64,000 nt of DNA from Methanocorpusculaceae archaeon UBA425 (lineage in GTDB: Archaea; Halobacteriota; Methanomicrobia; Methanomicrobiales; Methanocorpusculaceae), in NCBI GenBank assembly GCA_002506085.1, contig DAWV01000021.1:1-64000 (forward strand), given 5' to 3'. Below are positions 32,999 through 42,099 of the stretch, piece by piece (position 1 is the stretch's first letter; each line of letters opens with the position of its first letter). A program made the position numbers and the translations under genes. The notes under the pieces were generated by a model. It ran no database searches and was not told the origin of the DNA. It saw nothing but the letters and a program-made list of their open reading frames with translations.

Positions 32999-34198
32999 TC
33001 AGAATCCGAAGACAAGCGAGGCTATGAGGTAAATCAGGAAGGAGACGACGCCGGCGCAGGGGATTGTGATAACCCAGGCTATGAGAATCTGTCTGACTGT
33101 TCTCAGATTCACGGCACCCACTCCGCGTGTGAGGCCGGTTCCCATGATTGTTCCGCTCGCGACATGGGTCGTTGAAACCGGGACACCGAATGATGTCATG
33201 AATGATAGAACGACACCGCCCGACAGAGCTGCGGAAAAACCCTGGTAAGGCAGAAGCCGGGTTATTCCGGTTCCCATTTTCTTGATGACCTTCCAGCCGC
33301 CTGATAACAGACCGAGCGAGATGGCAAGACTGGAGAGAAGGATTACCCAGGTCGGAATATCTCCCCCGGTACCAATCACTCCCACTGAGAGAAGAATCGC
33401 AAAAATAATACCCATTGCATTCTGCGCATCGTTTCCGCCAAGACTCGCTGCCTGGAATCCGGATGCGAGAATCTGGAGACGCTGGAACCATTTATTCATC
33501 ATGCTCGGCTGGGTTACCCGCTTTGCCATGATACGTGTCAGTATCATCGTAAAAGTCCATGACACGATCAGACCAAGAGCCGGTGAAACACAGATGAAAA
33601 GAAGGATGGCGATAAGCCCGTTGAATTCAAAAACGCCGCAGATCATTGCAATCGGGACTGCGAGCATTGCGCCCGTTCCTGCGCCGAGAATGGTAAACAG
33701 TTTCACGGAATCTTTGAAAACGAGGGAAAGGGTGAGCATAATCAGACCGCCGATCAAGGCTCCCATAATCAGATAATATACCATGCCGAGAACCATCACG
33801 GACGTTGGCCAGTTTACCACGGCGAAACCGCCGGCGGCGATACCGGCGCCCATGAGACCGCCAACGAGAGCATGTGATGAGGAGACCGGAATACCTGACC
33901 GGGAACAGAAATTCACCCAGAAAACTGAACCGCACATGGCGATGAGAAGAAGAATCGGTGTAAAAATGTCAGGGTCGACGATGCCTTTTCCAATAGTTTT
34001 TGCGACCGCGGTCGAAAAGATGAACGGGCCTGCAAAACAACAGATTGATGCGATAATTATTGCTTTTCTCGGAGATAGTGCACGGGTTGCAATTACGGTC
34101 GCAACGACATTGGATGCATCATTCCGCCCGTTCGAAAAATTTGCAAAGAGTGCAAGTAAAATACCGAGAATAATAACAATAGTGGTAATGGTATCCAT
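32999..34198 (-). CDS. PiT family inorganic phosphate permease
   Basis: 399 residues with about eleven membrane segments. The two duplicated PiT signatures are present: ANFSNGRNDASNVVATVIATRAL near residue 20 and GGNDAQNAMGIIFA near 255, with SSHALVGGL and TTHVASGTIMGTGLTRG in the matching halves. It takes up phosphate, probably with H+ or Na+. The DUF47/PhoU-like gene follows upstream on the same strand with 7 bp spacing, the common pit pair. Confidence 0.93.
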   Translation of the reverse strand: MDTITTIVIILGILLALFANFSNGRNDASNVVATVIATRALSPRKAIIIASICCFAGPFIFSTAVAKTIGKGIVDPDIFTPILLLIAMCGSVFWVNFCSRSGIPVSSSHALVGGLMGAGIAAGGFAVVNWPTSVMVLGMVYYLIMGALIGGLIMLTLSLVFKDSVKLFTILGAGTGAMLAVPIAMICGVFEFNGLIAILLFICVSPALGLIVSWTFTMILTRIMAKRVTQPSMMNKWFQRLQILASGFQAASLGGNDAQNAMGIIFAILLSVGVIGTGGDIPTWVILLSSLAISLGLLSGGWKVIKKMGTGITRLLPYQGFSAALSGGVVLSFMTSFGVPVSTTHVASGTIMGTGLTRGVGAVNLRTVRQILIAWVITIPCAGVVSFLIYLIASLVFGF

Positions 34199-34205
34199 GC
34201 TTCAC

Positions 34206-34838
34206 TCACGTATGACGAATCAGAATCGCGGAAAAGACATTGGAGATATCTTCGCATTTATCGGTCGCAATTTCCAAGTGCTCATAGATATCCTTGAGTT
34301 TGATGATTTCCACCGGGTCGGTGGATTTGAAAAGGTCGCTGAGGGCGCGCGACAGGATTTCATCGGCTACATTTTCGAGCCGGTTGAGTTCAATACTGCA
34401 GCCTTTGATGGTTTCCGTGTCTTTGAGGGTGCGAAGGCCTTCGATACCGGTTTTGATCTCCTCTCCCGACTGCTTCAGGCATTTGGCAAATTCAATCATG
34501 TACTCATCGGTCTTTTTTACTTCGTAGACGAGAAGCATGTGGGCAACATCGTCGATATTATCAATGACATCGTCAAGCGAGGTGACAAGACGGGAAATTT
34601 CTTCCGGTTCAAAAGGAGTGATAAAAGTCCGGTTCAGTTCGTCATAGGCACGGTGGGTTATTGCATCACCCTGGTGCTCTATTTCTTTCATATGCCGGTA
34701 TTTTTCTTCAAGATCGGTATAGTCGGCAAATATTGTGGCTAGCAGGTCTGCAGCTTTGCAGATGGTGGTTGCCTGTTCTTCGAACAGTTCAAAAAAGATT
34801 TTGTCCTGCGGTGCAATTAAATTCTTTAGACCCATCAA
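34206..34838 (-). CDS. DUF47 PhoU-like accessory protein of the Pit transporter
   Basis: 210 residues, all helical, with the DUF47 (TIGR00153) pattern: KYRHMKEIEHQGDAITHRAYDELNRTFITPFEPEEI and SLDDVIDNIDDVAHMLLVY. Such proteins are usually encoded just before pit and modulate phosphate uptake. Here the gene precedes pit in the same operon. The promoter region is shared back to back with fae-hps. Confidence 0.92.
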   Translation of the reverse strand: MMGLKNLIAPQDKIFFELFEEQATTICKAADLLATIFADYTDLEEKYRHMKEIEHQGDAITHRAYDELNRTFITPFEPEEISRLVTSLDDVIDNIDDVAHMLLVYEVKKTDEYMIEFAKCLKQSGEEIKTGIEGLRTLKDTETIKGCSIELNRLENVADEILSRALSDLFKSTDPVEIIKLKDIYEHLEIATDKCEDISNVFSAILIRHT

Positions 34839-34896
34839 TTACCTCTAATTCCTGTACTATCGTGGGGCAACCAGCATCAAGTTAATCATATGTAAA

Positions 34897-34913
34897 ATAT
34901 AGTGACACTATAT
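34897..34913. promoter_or_regulatory. Palindrome between DUF47/pit and fae-hps
   Basis: ATATAGTG (34897-34904) and CACTATAT (34906-34913) form a perfect inverted repeat around one base. It sits in the divergent promoter region and overlaps TATA-like sequence, so it could be an operator for either direction. Confidence 0.5.
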
Positions 34914-34981
34914 CTTCTATTGATATCCGAATGGAGCCTTTATCTCTTTTAAAGACTAACGCTACTGCAGAGATTAACCCT

Positions 34982-36193
34982 ATGTTCTTAATTGGTGAAG
35001 CACTCGTTGGTGATGGAGCAGAACTAGCTCACATCGACCTCATGATTGGAGATAAAACCGGACCGGTCGGCAATGCATTTGCAAACGGTCTGACCCAGCT
35101 TTCTGCAGGTCACACCCCGCTTCTCGGCGTTATCCGCCCGAACCTTCTGCCAAAACCGGCAGTCCTGATTGTGCCGAAAGTAACGCTCAAGCACACTGAG
35201 CAGGTTACCCAGATTTTCGGTCCGGCTCAGGCAGCAGTTTCCAAAGCGGTCGCAGATGCTTTAGAGGATGGTATCTTCGAGGGTATGGATGTTGATGAGA
35301 TTGTTATTGTTGCAAGTGTTTTCATTGACCCGTCAGCAAAGGATTTCAATAAATTATACCGTTTCAATTATGGAGCGACCAGACTCGCGCTCACCCGTGC
35401 ACTGGATAAATTCCCGGATGTAGCCACCGTTCTGAAAGAGAAGGACAGAGCAGCCCACGGAGTTATGGGATTCAAGGTTCAGCGTCTGTGGAACCCGCCG
35501 TATCTCCAGGTCGCGATGGATCTTGTTGATATGAAGCAGGTCGAGCGCGTCTTAACCGGCGTACCCCAGAATGACCATGTTATCTTCGAGGCAGGAACCC
35601 CGCTTATTAAACAGTTCGGTCTGAGCGTTATCGGCGAAATCCGCAAGATCCGCCCGAACTGTTTCATTGTTGCTGACCTGAAGACCTTGGACACCGGTAA
35701 CCTCGAGGCACGTATGGTTTCTAATGCCGGCGGAGATGCCGCAGTCGTTTCCGGTCTTGCACCTGTGGAAACTGTTGCTTCTTTCATTAAGGAAGCAAAG
35801 AAGTGCGGTATTTACGCAATTATCGATATGCTGAATGTTGCAGAACCGGCAAAACTCATCGAGTCCCTCGGCAAGATGGGCGGAGCGGCAGTTCTCCCGC
35901 AGTATGTTGAGATGCACCGTGCAATTGATAAGGAATCCACCGGCGAATACAGCTGGGGCGATATCATGAAGATTAAGGAAGTTGCAAAGAACTACAATGC
36001 GAAGATTCTTGTGGCAACTGCGGGCGGTATTCGTCAGCCGGTCGTTAAGAAGGCACTCGCAGCCGGAGCAGATATCGTTGTTGTCGGCAGAGCGATTACT
36101 GCAAGCAAGGATATCAAGAATGCGGCAGAAAGCTTCCTTGAGGAACTCAATTCTGAAGAGATTGATCAGTTCCGTATTATGACTGATTTCTAA
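34982..36193 (+). CDS. Bifunctional Fae-Hps: formaldehyde-activating enzyme / 3-hexulose-6-phosphate synthase
   Basis: 403 residues from the ATG at 34982. With this start the catalytic histidine of Fae is H17 (LAHIDLMIG), its usual position. Fae spans about 1-165 (GPVGNAFANGLTQLSAGHTPLL, PKPAVLIVPKVT). The Hps domain follows (LQVAMDLVDMKQVERVL, IVADLKTLDTG, GIYAIIDMLNVAEP, ATAGGIRQP, GADIVVVGRAIT). The fusion makes or uses formaldehyde with tetrahydromethanopterin and ribulose 5-phosphate, linking C1 carriers to pentose supply in methanogens. The partner isomerase gene is at 38550-39152. A hairpin plus T-run after the stop is a likely terminator. Confidence 0.95.
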   Translation: MFLIGEALVGDGAELAHIDLMIGDKTGPVGNAFANGLTQLSAGHTPLLGVIRPNLLPKPAVLIVPKVTLKHTEQVTQIFGPAQAAVSKAVADALEDGIFEGMDVDEIVIVASVFIDPSAKDFNKLYRFNYGATRLALTRALDKFPDVATVLKEKDRAAHGVMGFKVQRLWNPPYLQVAMDLVDMKQVERVLTGVPQNDHVIFEAGTPLIKQFGLSVIGEIRKIRPNCFIVADLKTLDTGNLEARMVSNAGGDAAVVSGLAPVETVASFIKEAKKCGIYAIIDMLNVAEPAKLIESLGKMGGAAVLPQYVEMHRAIDKESTGEYSWGDIMKIKEVAKNYNAKILVATAGGIRQPVVKKALAAGADIVVVGRAITASKDIKNAAESFLEELNSEEIDQFRIMTDF

Positions 36194-36203
36194 CTATCTC
36201 TGT

Positions 36204-36232
36204 CGTGGCTTTGCCACGCGCATATATTTTTT
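36204..36232 (+). terminator. Hairpin and T-run after fae-hps
   Basis: CGTGGC (36204-36209) pairs with GCCACG (36213-36218) around TTT, and a run of six T follows at 36227-36232, 11 bases after the fae-hps stop. Confidence 0.55.
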
Positions 36233-36389
36233 GGAGCTCTGCATTTTCCGGCTCTGTTTTTGTGATTGTGTTTTTCTGATTTTTGGCGAGTCGATTTTCG
36301 GGTGTACATAGACCACTCATCCTGGACAAAAATCAAAACTCCGATTCAAAAAAAGAGATTATTGGGAATACTCCGGGATTATTGTATCT

Positions 36390-37439
36390 TCAGAATTTCG
36401 GTTTGGTTTCAACCACTTTTGCAAGAAGATGGATTGCTGCTTCAAGGTCTTTCAAGTCGATGACCTCGACCGGGGAGTGGATATAACGTGCCGGGACCGA
36501 CACGGGAATACTCGGAATTCCTCCGCGTTCATAATTAATGGCGGACGCGTCGGTATTTCCACCGTCTCCCACCTCAATCTGATAGGCAAGCTCGTTCTTC
36601 TTTGCTGTTTTGACAATCCAGTCTACAACCCTCGGGTCTGCCAGATGACCTCTGCCGCTCGCTGACGCCATGCCGATTACCGGTCCCTTGCCCATAAAGA
36701 CCGGAGCCTTGCGCCGTTCAACCCCGGGAGAATCTCCCGGAATCGTAACATCCGTCGCAATTGCCACGTCAGGATTGAGAGAGAATGAACTCGTCTTCGC
36801 ACCCTTCAGACCGACCTCTTCCTGAACGGTAAATACTGCATAAACCGTGTGGGTCGTCTTCATCTCCTTCAGGGCGCCAATCAGCATTGCACAGCCTGCA
36901 CGGTTGTCCATCGCTTTTCCGGTAACCTTCGTGCCTGCAAGATGAACATACTGACGGTCCATCGTAACCTGCGTTCCGACAACGATACCGAGATTCTCGA
37001 CTTCCTCGGGAGACGCAGCACCCACATCGATAAACAGATCCGCAAATTCGATCGGTTTTTTCTTGTCCTCCTCGGTCATCACATGCGGAGGTTTGTTGCC
37101 GAGAACACCGTAGACCGGGCCCTTCTCTCCATGGAGGATGACTCTCTGGGTCACAAGAACCGGATTGAACCAGCCTCCGACCGCGACAAATCTGATAAAA
37201 CCATTTTCGTCCACAAACTGGACCATCAGACCGATCTCATCCATATGGGCGGCGAGCATGATTTTAAAATCATCACCTTTTTTGACGGTAACGAGATTCC
37301 CCATTTTATCCGTGGTAATCTCATCCACATAAGGAGCGACCTCATCACGGATGATTTTGGCAATAGCAAACTCGCGGCTCGAAATACCGTGAGCATTCGA
37401 AAGTTTTTCAAGTAATGCACTGATTTCTGTAAGATTCAT
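36390..37439 (-). CDS. M42 family metallopeptidase (tetrahedral aminopeptidase type)
   Basis: 349 residues. Metal and catalytic elements of M42 are present: LAAHMDEIGLMVQFV (His-Asp of metal site) near residue 62, DNRAGCAMLIGALKEM near 176, VQEEVGLKGA (Glu-Glu) near 209, and ATDVTIPGD near 233. Family members form large self-compartmented tetrahedral particles that trim peptides in the cytoplasm. The ATG touches the stop of the upstream aminotransferase (37439), so both are co-transcribed. Confidence 0.93.
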   Translation of the reverse strand: MNLTEISALLEKLSNAHGISSREFAIAKIIRDEVAPYVDEITTDKMGNLVTVKKGDDFKIMLAAHMDEIGLMVQFVDENGFIRFVAVGGWFNPVLVTQRVILHGEKGPVYGVLGNKPPHVMTEEDKKKPIEFADLFIDVGAASPEEVENLGIVVGTQVTMDRQYVHLAGTKVTGKAMDNRAGCAMLIGALKEMKTTHTVYAVFTVQEEVGLKGAKTSSFSLNPDVAIATDVTIPGDSPGVERRKAPVFMGKGPVIGMASASGRGHLADPRVVDWIVKTAKKNELAYQIEVGDGGNTDASAINYERGGIPSIPVSVPARYIHSPVEVIDLKDLEAAIHLLAKVVETKPKF

Positions 37440-38548
37440 TATTCCACTGCCTTTCTGATCCTGTCAAGAGCGATCAGGATGTTTTTCTGTGAGGTTGCAT
37501 AGCTCATGCGTGCGTATCCGGCTCCATTCGAGCCGAATGCTGCACCTGGTGTGATAATTACACCGCCTGCAACGATTTTCATGACCGTGTCAAGGTCGAG
37601 CTTCGGGAAAGCATAGAATGCTCCCTCCGGCATACTGACAGAGATGCCCAGATCGCGGAGTCCATTGATAATGAGATTCCGCCGCGCTTCGTATTCTTTT
37701 TTCATCACGCCAATCGAAGACTGGTCGCCCGTATAAGCTTCGAGCGCCGCATACTGGGCAATCGAGGTCGGACATGCAAGCGAATACTGCTGGACTTTGA
37801 CTGCCTGGTCGATTATCTCCTTTGAGGCGGCCATGAATCCGATACGCCAGCCGGTCATTGCATAGGTTTTACTTGCCGCGTTAATCGTGACAACATTGTC
37901 GCCAAATAAGGCGGCACTGACGAACTTTGCATCGCCATAACAGAACTTCTCATAGACCTCGTCAGAGAGAACCGTTACGCCGTAGTCTGCCGCAGATTCG
38001 ACGACCGCTTTAATTGTATCCTTTGTCTCGACTGCGCCGGTCGGATTTGCCGGGCTGTTTAAGACCATGACTTTGGTCTTTTTATCGGAGAAATGTTCCT
38101 TGAGTGCCTCGACATCCAGATGCAAATCAGGACGGAGCGGAACCGGGTCCGGCACGCCGCCTGCGAGAGTTGCAAGCGAGCCGTAGGAGACGAAGCCCGG
38201 ATTGTTGAACACGACTTTCTGACCATCTTCGATGAGAGACATAATCGAGGCATGAAGTGCCCCCGATCCCCCTGCGGTGATGAGGACATTCGACGGCTCG
38301 ACAGAGACACCATTTTCCGTTTTCAGTTTTTCCGCAACGGCGGCTCTGAGTTCGTCGATTCCGGCATTGTTCGTGTATCCGGTCATGCCGTCGGAAAGGG
38401 CTTTGATGGCGGCGTTTTTGATATTTTCCGGGGTGTCGAAATCAGGCTGACCGAGACCCATGTTGATGGAACCGGGAGCGGCTGACTCGAACATCTTTCT
38501 GATGCCGGAGATATCGATGGAAGTTACGCGTTTGGCAAAGTCTGTCAT
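37439..38548 (-). CDS. Class I/II pyridoxal-phosphate aminotransferase
   Basis: 369 residues. Fold type I marks: NMGLGQPDFDTPENI near residue 30, GGSGALHASIMSL near 92, NSPANPTGAVE near 160, SDEVYEKFCY near 190, the PLP lysine in NAASKTYAMTGWRIGF near 225, and the C-terminal arginine in YARMSYAT. It most resembles aspartate or aromatic aminotransferases of archaea; the specificity cannot be fixed from sequence. It sits between the isomerase gene upstream and the peptidase gene downstream. Confidence 0.9.
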   Translation of the reverse strand: MTDFAKRVTSIDISGIRKMFESAAPGSINMGLGQPDFDTPENIKNAAIKALSDGMTGYTNNAGIDELRAAVAEKLKTENGVSVEPSNVLITAGGSGALHASIMSLIEDGQKVVFNNPGFVSYGSLATLAGGVPDPVPLRPDLHLDVEALKEHFSDKKTKVMVLNSPANPTGAVETKDTIKAVVESAADYGVTVLSDEVYEKFCYGDAKFVSAALFGDNVVTINAASKTYAMTGWRIGFMAASKEIIDQAVKVQQYSLACPTSIAQYAALEAYTGDQSSIGVMKKEYEARRNLIINGLRDLGISVSMPEGAFYAFPKLDLDTVMKIVAGGVIITPGAAFGSNGAGYARMSYATSQKNILIALDRIRKAVE

Positions 38549-38549
38549 A

Positions 38550-39152
38550 TTATTCTATATTGGTGTGCCGGCGTTTAAGGTCAACCTCTTCAATCTTCTT
38601 CATATCCATGAGGGTCGAGATGACAGCATCGCCGAATACGAGGGAAGTGGTCTCAAAGATGGTCCCAAGAGGAGCAAACGACCGGTGTTCGCCAAGCATC
38701 TGACGGATTTCATATTCATGGGCATCGCAGGTCACGGGGTCACGCTGGGTTTCTATTCTGATAATATAATCAGCAAGTTTCCCCATCCGTGACTCAGGAT
38801 TGGATGAGATAAGCGCAAATTCCGCTCCGAGCGTTTTTGCGGTTTCTGCAACATCACCAATGGTTTTGGTATTTCCCGATCCGGAAAAGCCGATGATGAG
38901 ATCGCCCGGACCAACTGCCGGGGTGATTGTTTCGCCGACGACATAGGCGGTAAAGCCGGTGTGCATGAGGCGCATTGCAAAGGATTTGGCTACAAGACCG
39001 GATCTGCCGGCACCCATGACATAGATGCGTTTGGCGGTGAGGATGGCCTGGAGAAATGCATCGACTTCCTCTGAGGAAATCTGCTGGGCGATAGAGTCGA
39101 TGCGCGACGCCATCAGGCTCATCATGTTCTGAACGGACACTCCGTAATTCAT
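38550..39152 (-). CDS. hxlB: 6-phospho-3-hexuloisomerase
   Basis: 200 residues, SIS domain. The patterns RIYVMGAGRSGLVAKSFAMRLMHTGFTAYVVGE and GDLIIGFSGSGNTKTIGDVAETAKTLGA are those of PHI, with QMLGEHRSFAPLGTIFE near the C-terminus. It interconverts 3-hexulose 6-phosphate and fructose 6-phosphate, and works with the Hps domain encoded at 34982. In archaea without a classical pentose phosphate route this pair supplies ribulose 5-phosphate. The stop of this gene lies one base before the aminotransferase start. Confidence 0.94.
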   Translation of the reverse strand: MNYGVSVQNMMSLMASRIDSIAQQISSEEVDAFLQAILTAKRIYVMGAGRSGLVAKSFAMRLMHTGFTAYVVGETITPAVGPGDLIIGFSGSGNTKTIGDVAETAKTLGAEFALISSNPESRMGKLADYIIRIETQRDPVTCDAHEYEIRQMLGEHRSFAPLGTIFETTSLVFGDAVISTLMDMKKIEEVDLKRRHTNIE

Positions 39153-39280
39153 AATTGCCTAATTGTTTGCTTTGCAGATAGAAGAGGGTGTTGGAATGGG
39201 ATATTCTGTTTTCCCTGAGTTCATCACTCAAAGAGCATGATGCCGGTCACAAGAAAAAAAGGTAATGGGAAATCCCGGAA

Positions 39281-39823
39281 TCAGTAATTGGTTTTTCTAA
39301 TCTCGAAGTATGCTTTCGGGTGCTTGCATACCGGACATTCATCAGGGGCTTTCTCTCCGATATGGAAATGTCCGCAGTTTGCACACTGCCATACCTGGAC
39401 GTCCTTGCGGGCAAAGACTTTTCCGTCTTTGATGTTTGCGAGGAGTTTTCTGTAGCGTTCCTCATGGGTCTTTTCAATTGCGGCAACGCCGGCGAAGGTC
39501 TCTGCAAGTTTATCAAATCCCTCCTCCTTTGCGACAATGGCAAAGCCCGCATACATGGCGGTCCATTCTTCGTGTTCGCCGGCTGCCGCATCAAGCAGAT
39601 TTGTAATAGTGTCCGGGACTTCTCCGCCGTGGAGAAGTTTGAACCAGAGTTTTGCGTGTTCTTTTTCGTTGCCTGCGGTCTCGTCGAAGATGTCGGCAAT
39701 CTGGTTGTATCCCTCCTTTCTTGCCTGGGATGCATAATAGTTGTACTTATTTCTGGCTTTGGATTCACCGGCGAAAGCAAACTCCAGGTTTGCTTCGGTT
39801 TTGGTGCCTTTCACATTACACAT
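39281..39823 (-). CDS. Rubrerythrin
   Basis: 180 residues from the ATG at 39823 ([13 protein letters not shown]); the open frame further upstream is not family-like. The diiron ferritin-like domain has the [22 protein letters not shown] and EKEHAKLWF pattern, with the second pair in EEWTAMY and EKTHEERY. The C-terminal rubredoxin domain has [20 protein letters not shown]. It reduces hydrogen peroxide in anaerobes. Few bases of leader seem possible, so the mRNA may be leaderless. Confidence 0.94.
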   Translation of the reverse strand: MCNVKGTKTEANLEFAFAGESKARNKYNYYASQARKEGYNQIADIFDETAGNEKEHAKLWFKLLHGGEVPDTITNLLDAAAGEHEEWTAMYAGFAIVAKEEGFDKLAETFAGVAAIEKTHEERYRKLLANIKDGKVFARKDVQVWQCANCGHFHIGEKAPDECPVCKHPKAYFEIRKTNY

Positions 39824-40037
39824 ACTGATAGTTTGTGCGGAAATAGTTAAAATAGTTCCCGTCAGGGTATTTTGCAGGAAGTGGTCTGTTTTGGCGGTAT
39901 GCCGATTCGGGGGTGAGAGCGGTTTTAGACTGGCGAATCCGGAGCACACCAAAATAATCAGCATATGATAATAGAAGGGATGTTTTTATCAGAAAATCCG
40001 CAATCGGGCAGACAGAAAAACAGAGTAAGGGGGAAAA

Positions 40038-40646
40038 TTACTTTCTCTGTTCAGCAAGAAGTCTCCGGATAGCCATGACTTCCGTAAGTATTGCCTGCAT
40101 ATCATTTGCCGGCGCGGGCTTCTGACCAAAACAGGTGCCGGTCGCCGCAGAACTCGGAGCCGTTCCCCGGACAAAATCCATAATCATTGCCCGGATCGGC
40201 TCAGGATCCTCAACACCCTCGATCTGGATTTCGGCAGAATTCTTTCCTGCGTTTCCGCCTGCCGTCTCAATCTTCAGATGGGAAATCCCGAAAATCCGCA
40301 TGACCGGACCCTGGGCGATATCCACATTCGTAATTCTGTTATACGGGACAATGCCGGTTTTTCTGAACCAGACACCGCGCTTCCAGGTCATTTCCGTCTC
40401 ATTCAGATGGTAAACCACTGATTTATAATAGAGACGCGCCCAGACCAGAACAAAAATCACGAACACGACTAAAATACCCAGAGAAATCTGACCGATAAGA
40501 CCGAAAATCGAAGCAGCACCTATTGCTGCGAAAAATGACCAGCCTAGACAGCACGCCCAGATAAAGACAACCGTCACGACGGTAATAATCGACAGATAGA
40601 TAGTATACTTTTCTGCCGGTTTAAAATCCTCGCCAATTTTTACCAT
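40038..40646 (-). CDS. Membrane protein with bacterial PH-like domain
   Basis: 202 residues from the ATG at 40646, 209 from an ATG at 40667. Two membrane segments (YTIYLSIITVVTVVFIWACCLGW and ASIFGLIGQISLGILVVFVIFVLVW) are followed by a bPH2/DUF304 domain: YHLNETEMTWKRGVWFRKTGIVPYNRITNVDIAQGPVMRIFGISHLKIET. The C-terminus has a polar coil. The function of the family is not well known. The shorter start fits the distance to the AT-rich TATA-like run at 40668-40678. Confidence 0.82.
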   Translation of the reverse strand: MVKIGEDFKPAEKYTIYLSIITVVTVVFIWACCLGWSFFAAIGAASIFGLIGQISLGILVVFVIFVLVWARLYYKSVVYHLNETEMTWKRGVWFRKTGIVPYNRITNVDIAQGPVMRIFGISHLKIETAGGNAGKNSAEIQIEGVEDPEPIRAMIMDFVRGTAPSSAATGTCFGQKPAPANDMQAILTEVMAIRRLLAEQRK

Positions 40647-40702
40647 AGCCGAATCATTGAGCGGCAAATAAAATAAGACTTCTGAGTGACATATATATAT
40701 GC

Positions 40703-40930
40703 GTGACCGACAAACAGGAATCCGACCCGGATTTTACTGAAGAAGAACACGCGGAGTTTGAAAAACTGGAGCGCGAAAACCCCTACAAAGAGGCCCCTGA
40801 GGAAATAATACGCGTCCCGGTGAAGGAGAAAGAGGCTGCCGATACAAAGAACGATCTTCTCTATCTGCTCATTTTCATAATTCTGATGGCAATTTTTCTT
40901 GGAATTATTCTTATCAGCGGAACATGGTAA
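40703..40930 (+). CDS. Small single-span membrane protein
   Basis: 75 residues with GTG start. The N-terminal 45 residues are strongly acidic (EEEHAEFEKLERENPYKEAPEEI); a single membrane helix (LLYLLIFIILMAIFLGIILI) ends the protein. I do not recognise the family. A TATATATAT run lies just before the start. It may be real because the amino-acid pattern is protein-like, but the evidence is limited. Confidence 0.6.
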   Translation: MTDKQESDPDFTEEEHAEFEKLERENPYKEAPEEIIRVPVKEKEAADTKNDLLYLLIFIILMAIFLGIILISGTW

Positions 40931-41001
40931 CCTGACCTGAATACAGAAATCATTCGTAACGCTTAAATGAATACACGCTGATTTGTATAAAGAAAGCTGA
41001 G

Positions 41002-41176
41002 GGGGTCGTGGCCTAGTCCGGAATGGCGATGGGCTCCAGCGGTCTTAGCGTATGATGAACTATTGGGTCTACTGATTAAATGATGACCCGCTGGAGCACT
41101 GATCTATCACTGCTCCATGACATGTTCGCTTGTCGGAGAGACCCGTCGATCGTGAGTTCAAATCTCACCGACCCCA
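41002..41176 (+). tRNA. tRNA-Trp (CCA) with 101-nt intron
   Basis: Exon 1 is 41002-41039, exon 2 is 41141-41176. Acceptor GGGGTCG pairs with CGACCCC, discriminator A. Anticodon stem ATGGG/CCCGT encloses C-T-CCA-G and, after the intron, A38. T arm GTGAG-TTCAAAT-CTCAC. The intron lies between positions 37 and 38, the usual archaeal place, and contains a box C/D guide. Confidence 0.95.
41040..41140 (+). ncRNA. Box C/D guide RNA inside the tRNA-Trp intron
   Basis: C box ATGATGA (41052-41058), D' CTGA (41072-41075), C' TGATGA (41081-41086), D CTGA (41099-41102). The guide before D, GCTGGAGC (41090-41097), is complementary to 41033-41040; the base five positions before D (G41094) pairs with C34 of the anticodon. 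The guide before D', GGGTCT (41065-41070), pairs with 41139-41144; its fifth base (G41067) pairs with position 39 (C41142). This equals the known Haloferax system (Cm34 and Um39), but here position 39 is C. Confidence 0.92.
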
Positions 41177-41219
41177 CGTTTTCGAAACAATTTTCCCTGT
41201 TCTTAACGTAAACTAGCGT

Positions 41220-42023
41220 ATGCGATTTTCTTGCCTGATTATCACGGGTGTTGTATTATTGTGTGTGGTTCTCTCTGCAGGATGCATAAGTGAAGATGCA
41301 TCGCGGGATGCTGCCTTGTCCGATGCAATGAAAATGACAAAGCTCGGCCTTGACGACGGCGCGATGTACGTAATCTCTGCCGCAGATGAAATCGCGGGCG
41401 GCAAAACCGGTGCGGATTCATCACGACAGGTTCTCGCAAACCTCTATCAGAACTCAACACTTGCCCAGACAATAATGTATGTGAATGAGAGTATGATTGT
41501 AGTCTCGGTATACCCCGACATCATTTCCTCTTCGGTTGGAACCGACCAGAGTTCATATGGGACGAATGAGGCATATTATGCAGGAAAAACTATTGCTTTA
41601 ACCGAATACCTGCATCTGGATGATGGTACGAATGCATCGGTGCTTTCAGCCCCGGTGTACATTGATGGAGTATGGAGAGGATATGTTTCGATGTCATTCG
41701 ACAGTTCGCGGCTGTTTGGAGATATAGAGAAGTATCTCGCGGAAAACTATGGTTATCATCTCTTCGTGATTCAGACAGACGGTGTTCAGGTTTATGATTA
41801 TGATCTGAGTGAAAGAGGGATGAATATAGATTCCCTTCCGGAATATGAAGAAGAAACGATTCGTGTAACAATCGATTTATTTAAGCGTGAGAAATCCGGC
41901 ACCTCTGCATATTTCTTCAATAAGACCGGCGCGGATGATATCGTTTTGAAGACTGTCGTCTGGGATACTCTTGAGTTCGGGGGGCAGACCTGGCGGATTA
42001 TTGTGATTTCAGAATCGGAATAA
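41220..42023 (+). CDS. Lipoprotein with probable Cache-type sensor domain
   Basis: 267 residues. A signal peptide with lipobox LSAGC (Cys22) suggests a lipid-anchored outside protein. The rest is one soluble domain with a PAS/Cache-like pattern: VYPDIISSSVGTDQSSYGTNEAYYAG, LSAPVYIDGVWRGYVSMSFD, YGYHLFVIQTDGVQVYDYD and TWRIIVISE. It lacks a signalling domain, so it may be a ligand-binding partner of a separate receptor. The family call is tentative. It follows tRNA-Trp by 43 bp. Confidence 0.7.
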   Translation: MRFSCLIITGVVLLCVVLSAGCISEDASRDAALSDAMKMTKLGLDDGAMYVISAADEIAGGKTGADSSRQVLANLYQNSTLAQTIMYVNESMIVVSVYPDIISSSVGTDQSSYGTNEAYYAGKTIALTEYLHLDDGTNASVLSAPVYIDGVWRGYVSMSFDSSRLFGDIEKYLAENYGYHLFVIQTDGVQVYDYDLSERGMNIDSLPEYEEETIRVTIDLFKREKSGTSAYFFNKTGADDIVLKTVVWDTLEFGGQTWRIIVISESE

Positions 42024-42099
42024 TATTTTTTCCTTTTTTATGCCGGACTCCGGCAGATACAATCTGATTTCAGCCCTGTCTCTTACGACGTTACTTTCT

